DNA from: RPQK01 sp041946865
GTDB lineage: Bacteria; Acidobacteriota; UBA6911; RPQK01
Direction: 5' to 3'
Length of the DNA: 26,918 bases
Assembly: GCA_041946865.1 (NCBI GenBank)
Contig: JBHGBF010000107.1
Coordinates: forward strand, 1-26,918
Shown here piece by piece: positions 25,390-26,918 of this stretch. Numbering within the stretch: position 1 is the stretch's first letter; each line of letters opens with the position of its first letter. Under the pieces are notes generated by a model. The model saw nothing but the letters and a program-made list of their open reading frames with translations, ran no database searches and was not told the DNA's origin. Made by a program: the position numbers and the translations under genes.

Positions 25390-26652
25390 ATGCTCCACCA
25401 CATCGACATCCGAAAACACGGACCCAACGGAGAAAGCATGGCCGAGCAGGTTCAGACCTGCGTTCACTGCGGTTTCTGCCTGTCTGTTTGCCCGACGTAC
25501 AAGGTGCTCGGTGAGGAGATGGATTCGCCTCGGGGTCGGATTGTGTTGATGAAAGGCGTCCTTGAGGCCAGTCTTCAGGTCGGCGACGCGCTGCCCTACC
25601 TCGACCGCTGCCTGGCCTGCCTGGCCTACGTTCCCGCTTGCCCTTCGGGCGTTCGTTACGAGGATCTGCTGGCTCCGTTCCGTGCGCTGCCTGACGTCCG
25701 GCAATCGCGGCCCGCGTCCAAACGACTGGTTCGCGCCCTGCTCGAGAACGTCTTGCCGTATCCGGGGCGCTTTCGAACCGCGGCCTCTTTCGGAATCCGG
25801 TTCAAGAAGCTCGGCCGGCTCGTTCCGTCGCCGGTCGCCCCGCTGCTTGGCCTTCTCCCCGACCGGCTTCCGGCAAAGCGGTGGCTCCCGGAGGTCCAGC
25901 CTGCCGCGGGTCGCCGGCGCGCGCGGGTCGCTCTGGTAGCCGGCTGCGCGCAGGAAGTCCTGTCTCCCGACATTAACGATGCCTGCCTGAAGGTTCTCGC
26001 TCGAAATGGCGTAGAGGTTGTCATTCCCCGAAATCAGGGTTGTTGCGGCTCCCTGGCCCTGCATACCGGGGCTGTCGAGCAGGCGCGCGCTCTTGCCCGG
26101 AAAAACCTTCGGGCTTTTCCAGGCGACGTGGATGCCATCATCACGACGGCGGCAGGCTGTGGATCTGGAATGAAGGAGTACGGCCTCCTCTTCAAGGACG
26201 ATTGCGACGAGGAGCGTGCTCGCAGATTCGCCGCCCAGGTCGCCGATGTCACCACCTTTCTTGATCAGCTCGGCCTTGTCGACCCGCCGCCCGTTCTCCC
26301 GGGCCCCTGGAAGGTGGCTTATCATGACGCCTGCCACCTGCTTCACGCGCAGGGGATTCGCGAAGCGCCGCGTCGACTGCTGCGCGCGATCCCCAATCTC
26401 GAGCTCGTCGAAGTCCCCGACGGCGAGATCTGTTGCGGCTCCGCCGGCACCTACAACATGGAGCAGCCCCGGATTGCGGGCGAGCTGGGAAAACGAAAGG
26501 CCGAAAGCATAGCCGGGTCAGGTGCCCAGGCCTTGGCTGCGGGGAATATCGGCTGCCTGGTCCAGATTCGGAATCACCTTGCCGCCGCCGGCCGCCCTCT
26601 CCCCGTCTACCACACCGTTCAAATCCTGGCATTGGCCTATTCGTCCGCATGA
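25390..26652 (+). CDS. glcF: glycolate oxidase iron-sulfur subunit, second cluster lacking one cysteine
   Basis: Membrane-associated iron-sulfur subunit that takes electrons from the GlcD/GlcE flavoprotein. The N-terminal ferredoxin-like region has a complete first site, CVHCGFCLSVCP, at about 25-36. The second site should be CxxCxxCxxxCP but reads CLACLAYVPACP: C74, C77 and C84 are present while position 80 is Tyr (TAC, one base from the Cys codon TGC). Two CCG domains follow, with GCCGSLALHTG and ICCGSAGTYNM, plus the partner cysteines in AGCAQEV and YHDACHLLHAQ. The length of 420 is normal. ATG 25390 is kept because family members share the MLHHI..G.. leader, but ATG 25438 has the better ribosome site (GGAG). 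The second cluster may be three-iron or absent; or TAC may be an error. Confidence 0.92.
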   Translation: MLHHIDIRKHGPNGESMAEQVQTCVHCGFCLSVCPTYKVLGEEMDSPRGRIVLMKGVLEASLQVGDALPYLDRCLACLAYVPACPSGVRYEDLLAPFRALPDVRQSRPASKRLVRALLENVLPYPGRFRTAASFGIRFKKLGRLVPSPVAPLLGLLPDRLPAKRWLPEVQPAAGRRRARVALVAGCAQEVLSPDINDACLKVLARNGVEVVIPRNQGCCGSLALHTGAVEQARALARKNLRAFPGDVDAIITTAAGCGSGMKEYGLLFKDDCDEERARRFAAQVADVTTFLDQLGLVDPPPVLPGPWKVAYHDACHLLHAQGIREAPRRLLRAIPNLELVEVPDGEICCGSAGTYNMEQPRIAGELGKRKAESIAGSGAQALAAGNIGCLVQIRNHLAAAGRPLPVYHTVQILALAYSSA

Positions 26653-26865
26653 TCCGCGTCGACCCGTGCCATCCGCGCGGCTGAAGCTCGAAGCTCGGGG
26701 AGTTGACCGAAGAGCACCACCGCGCGCTCTGGGGAGCGCAGCACTTTTACCGCGTCTTCAGTCTCGTTAACGGCGGGCGGAAGCTGGAAACCGATCTCTT
26801 CGAAGGCTTGCGGGAGCCGTTTGATGCACAAAGGCACAAAGACCACAGAGAAGAGGAAATCCTCC
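26653..26865. other. spacer after glcF
   Basis: No gene is convincing. A 58-codon plus-strand frame from TTG 26702 and a minus-strand frame of 69 codons (26637-26846) both look partly protein-like but lack ribosome sites and recognisable domains. The segment 26824-26850 (GCACAAAGGCACAAAGACCA and following) is a CACAAAG-type intergenic repeat seen widely in environmental genomes. Confidence 0.4.
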
Positions 26866-26881
26866 GGGGCCGTGTCTAAAG
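26866..26881 (-). repeat. RAYT-flanking repeat, right copy
   Basis: Exact reverse complement of the 16-bp motif at 1032-1047. On the minus strand it is preceded by AGAAACTAAAAGA, paralleling the GAAAACTAAAT that includes the transposase stop at the left end. The remaining 37 bases to the window edge could be the 3' end of another RAYT-type gene on the minus strand (an in-frame ...WRN-stop reading exists), but this is too short to prove. Confidence 0.55.
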
Positions 26882-26918
26882 TCTTTTAGTTTCTCCAACT
26901 ATCTGAAAATCAAAAACT

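Noticed and set aside
26637..26846. A 69-codon minus-strand gene at the right end
   Set aside because: Its start lies in a common CACAAAG-type repeat, its end overlaps glcF, there is no ribosome site and no domain is recognised.
1..26918. CRISPR array, tRNA or rRNA genes, prophage or defence system
   Set aside because: No regularly spaced repeats, no cloverleaf or rRNA sequence and no phage or defence protein family was recognised on either strand.

Overview
The window looks like a piece of chromosome from an Acidobacteriota bacterium, most likely a soil or sediment lineage near Bryobacterales/Solibacterales or Vicinamibacteria. This is inferred from gene content: an Oar-type TonB-dependent receptor with an N-terminal carboxypeptidase-regulatory domain, an ASPIC/UnbV (CRTAC1-like) secreted propeller protein next to a secreted TPR protein, a periplasmic two-component propeller sensor kinase, a REP-associated transposase, GC-rich DNA and frequent GTG starts. 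No rRNA or tRNA gene and no CRISPR array was seen.

Layout. 1-1028 is the 3' part of a REP-associated tyrosine transposase, cut by the left edge. 1284-3908 is a secreted family 9 glycoside hydrolase. 3909-4221 holds a decayed, internally deleted TonB-receptor fragment on the minus strand. 4240-7816 is a sensor kinase / NarL-type regulator pair. A 452-bp leader with hairpins and a tandem repeat follows, then a complete Oar-like receptor (8269-11943) with a rho-independent terminator. 12145-13842 (ASPIC/UnbV) and 13820-14983 (TPR) are convergent and overlap at their 3' ends. 14992-16083 is a frameshifted, truncated family 2 glycosidase on the minus strand. 16099-17391 (secreted Ig-like protein with a CXXCH site) and 17589-18824 (OmpA-family protein) are divergent. 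18890-19367 holds a small membrane protein whose end seems joined to a hydrolase fragment. 19409-20473 is a YchF-like protein with damaged GTPase motifs. 20609-22279 is ilvD. After about 600 bp of repeat-bearing spacer come a GlcD-GlcE fusion (22877-25366) and GlcF (25390-26652).

How the genes may work together. The left half reads as a polymer-degradation and nutrient-uptake region: a secreted glycosidase, a periplasmic sensor with its regulator, an outer-membrane receptor and secreted accessory proteins. Two dead genes of the same functional class (TonB receptor, GH2) suggest turnover of carbohydrate-use genes. The right half is core metabolism: branched-chain amino acid synthesis and a glycolate/D-lactate-type oxidase.

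The points most worth a second look are the two pseudogene remnants, the GlcF protein with Tyr in place of a cluster cysteine, the YchF-like protein without normal G1 and G3 motifs, the candidate regulator site ahead of the TonB receptor, and an inverted 16-bp repeat shared by both ends of the window. I did not find convincing evidence for a wholly new system.
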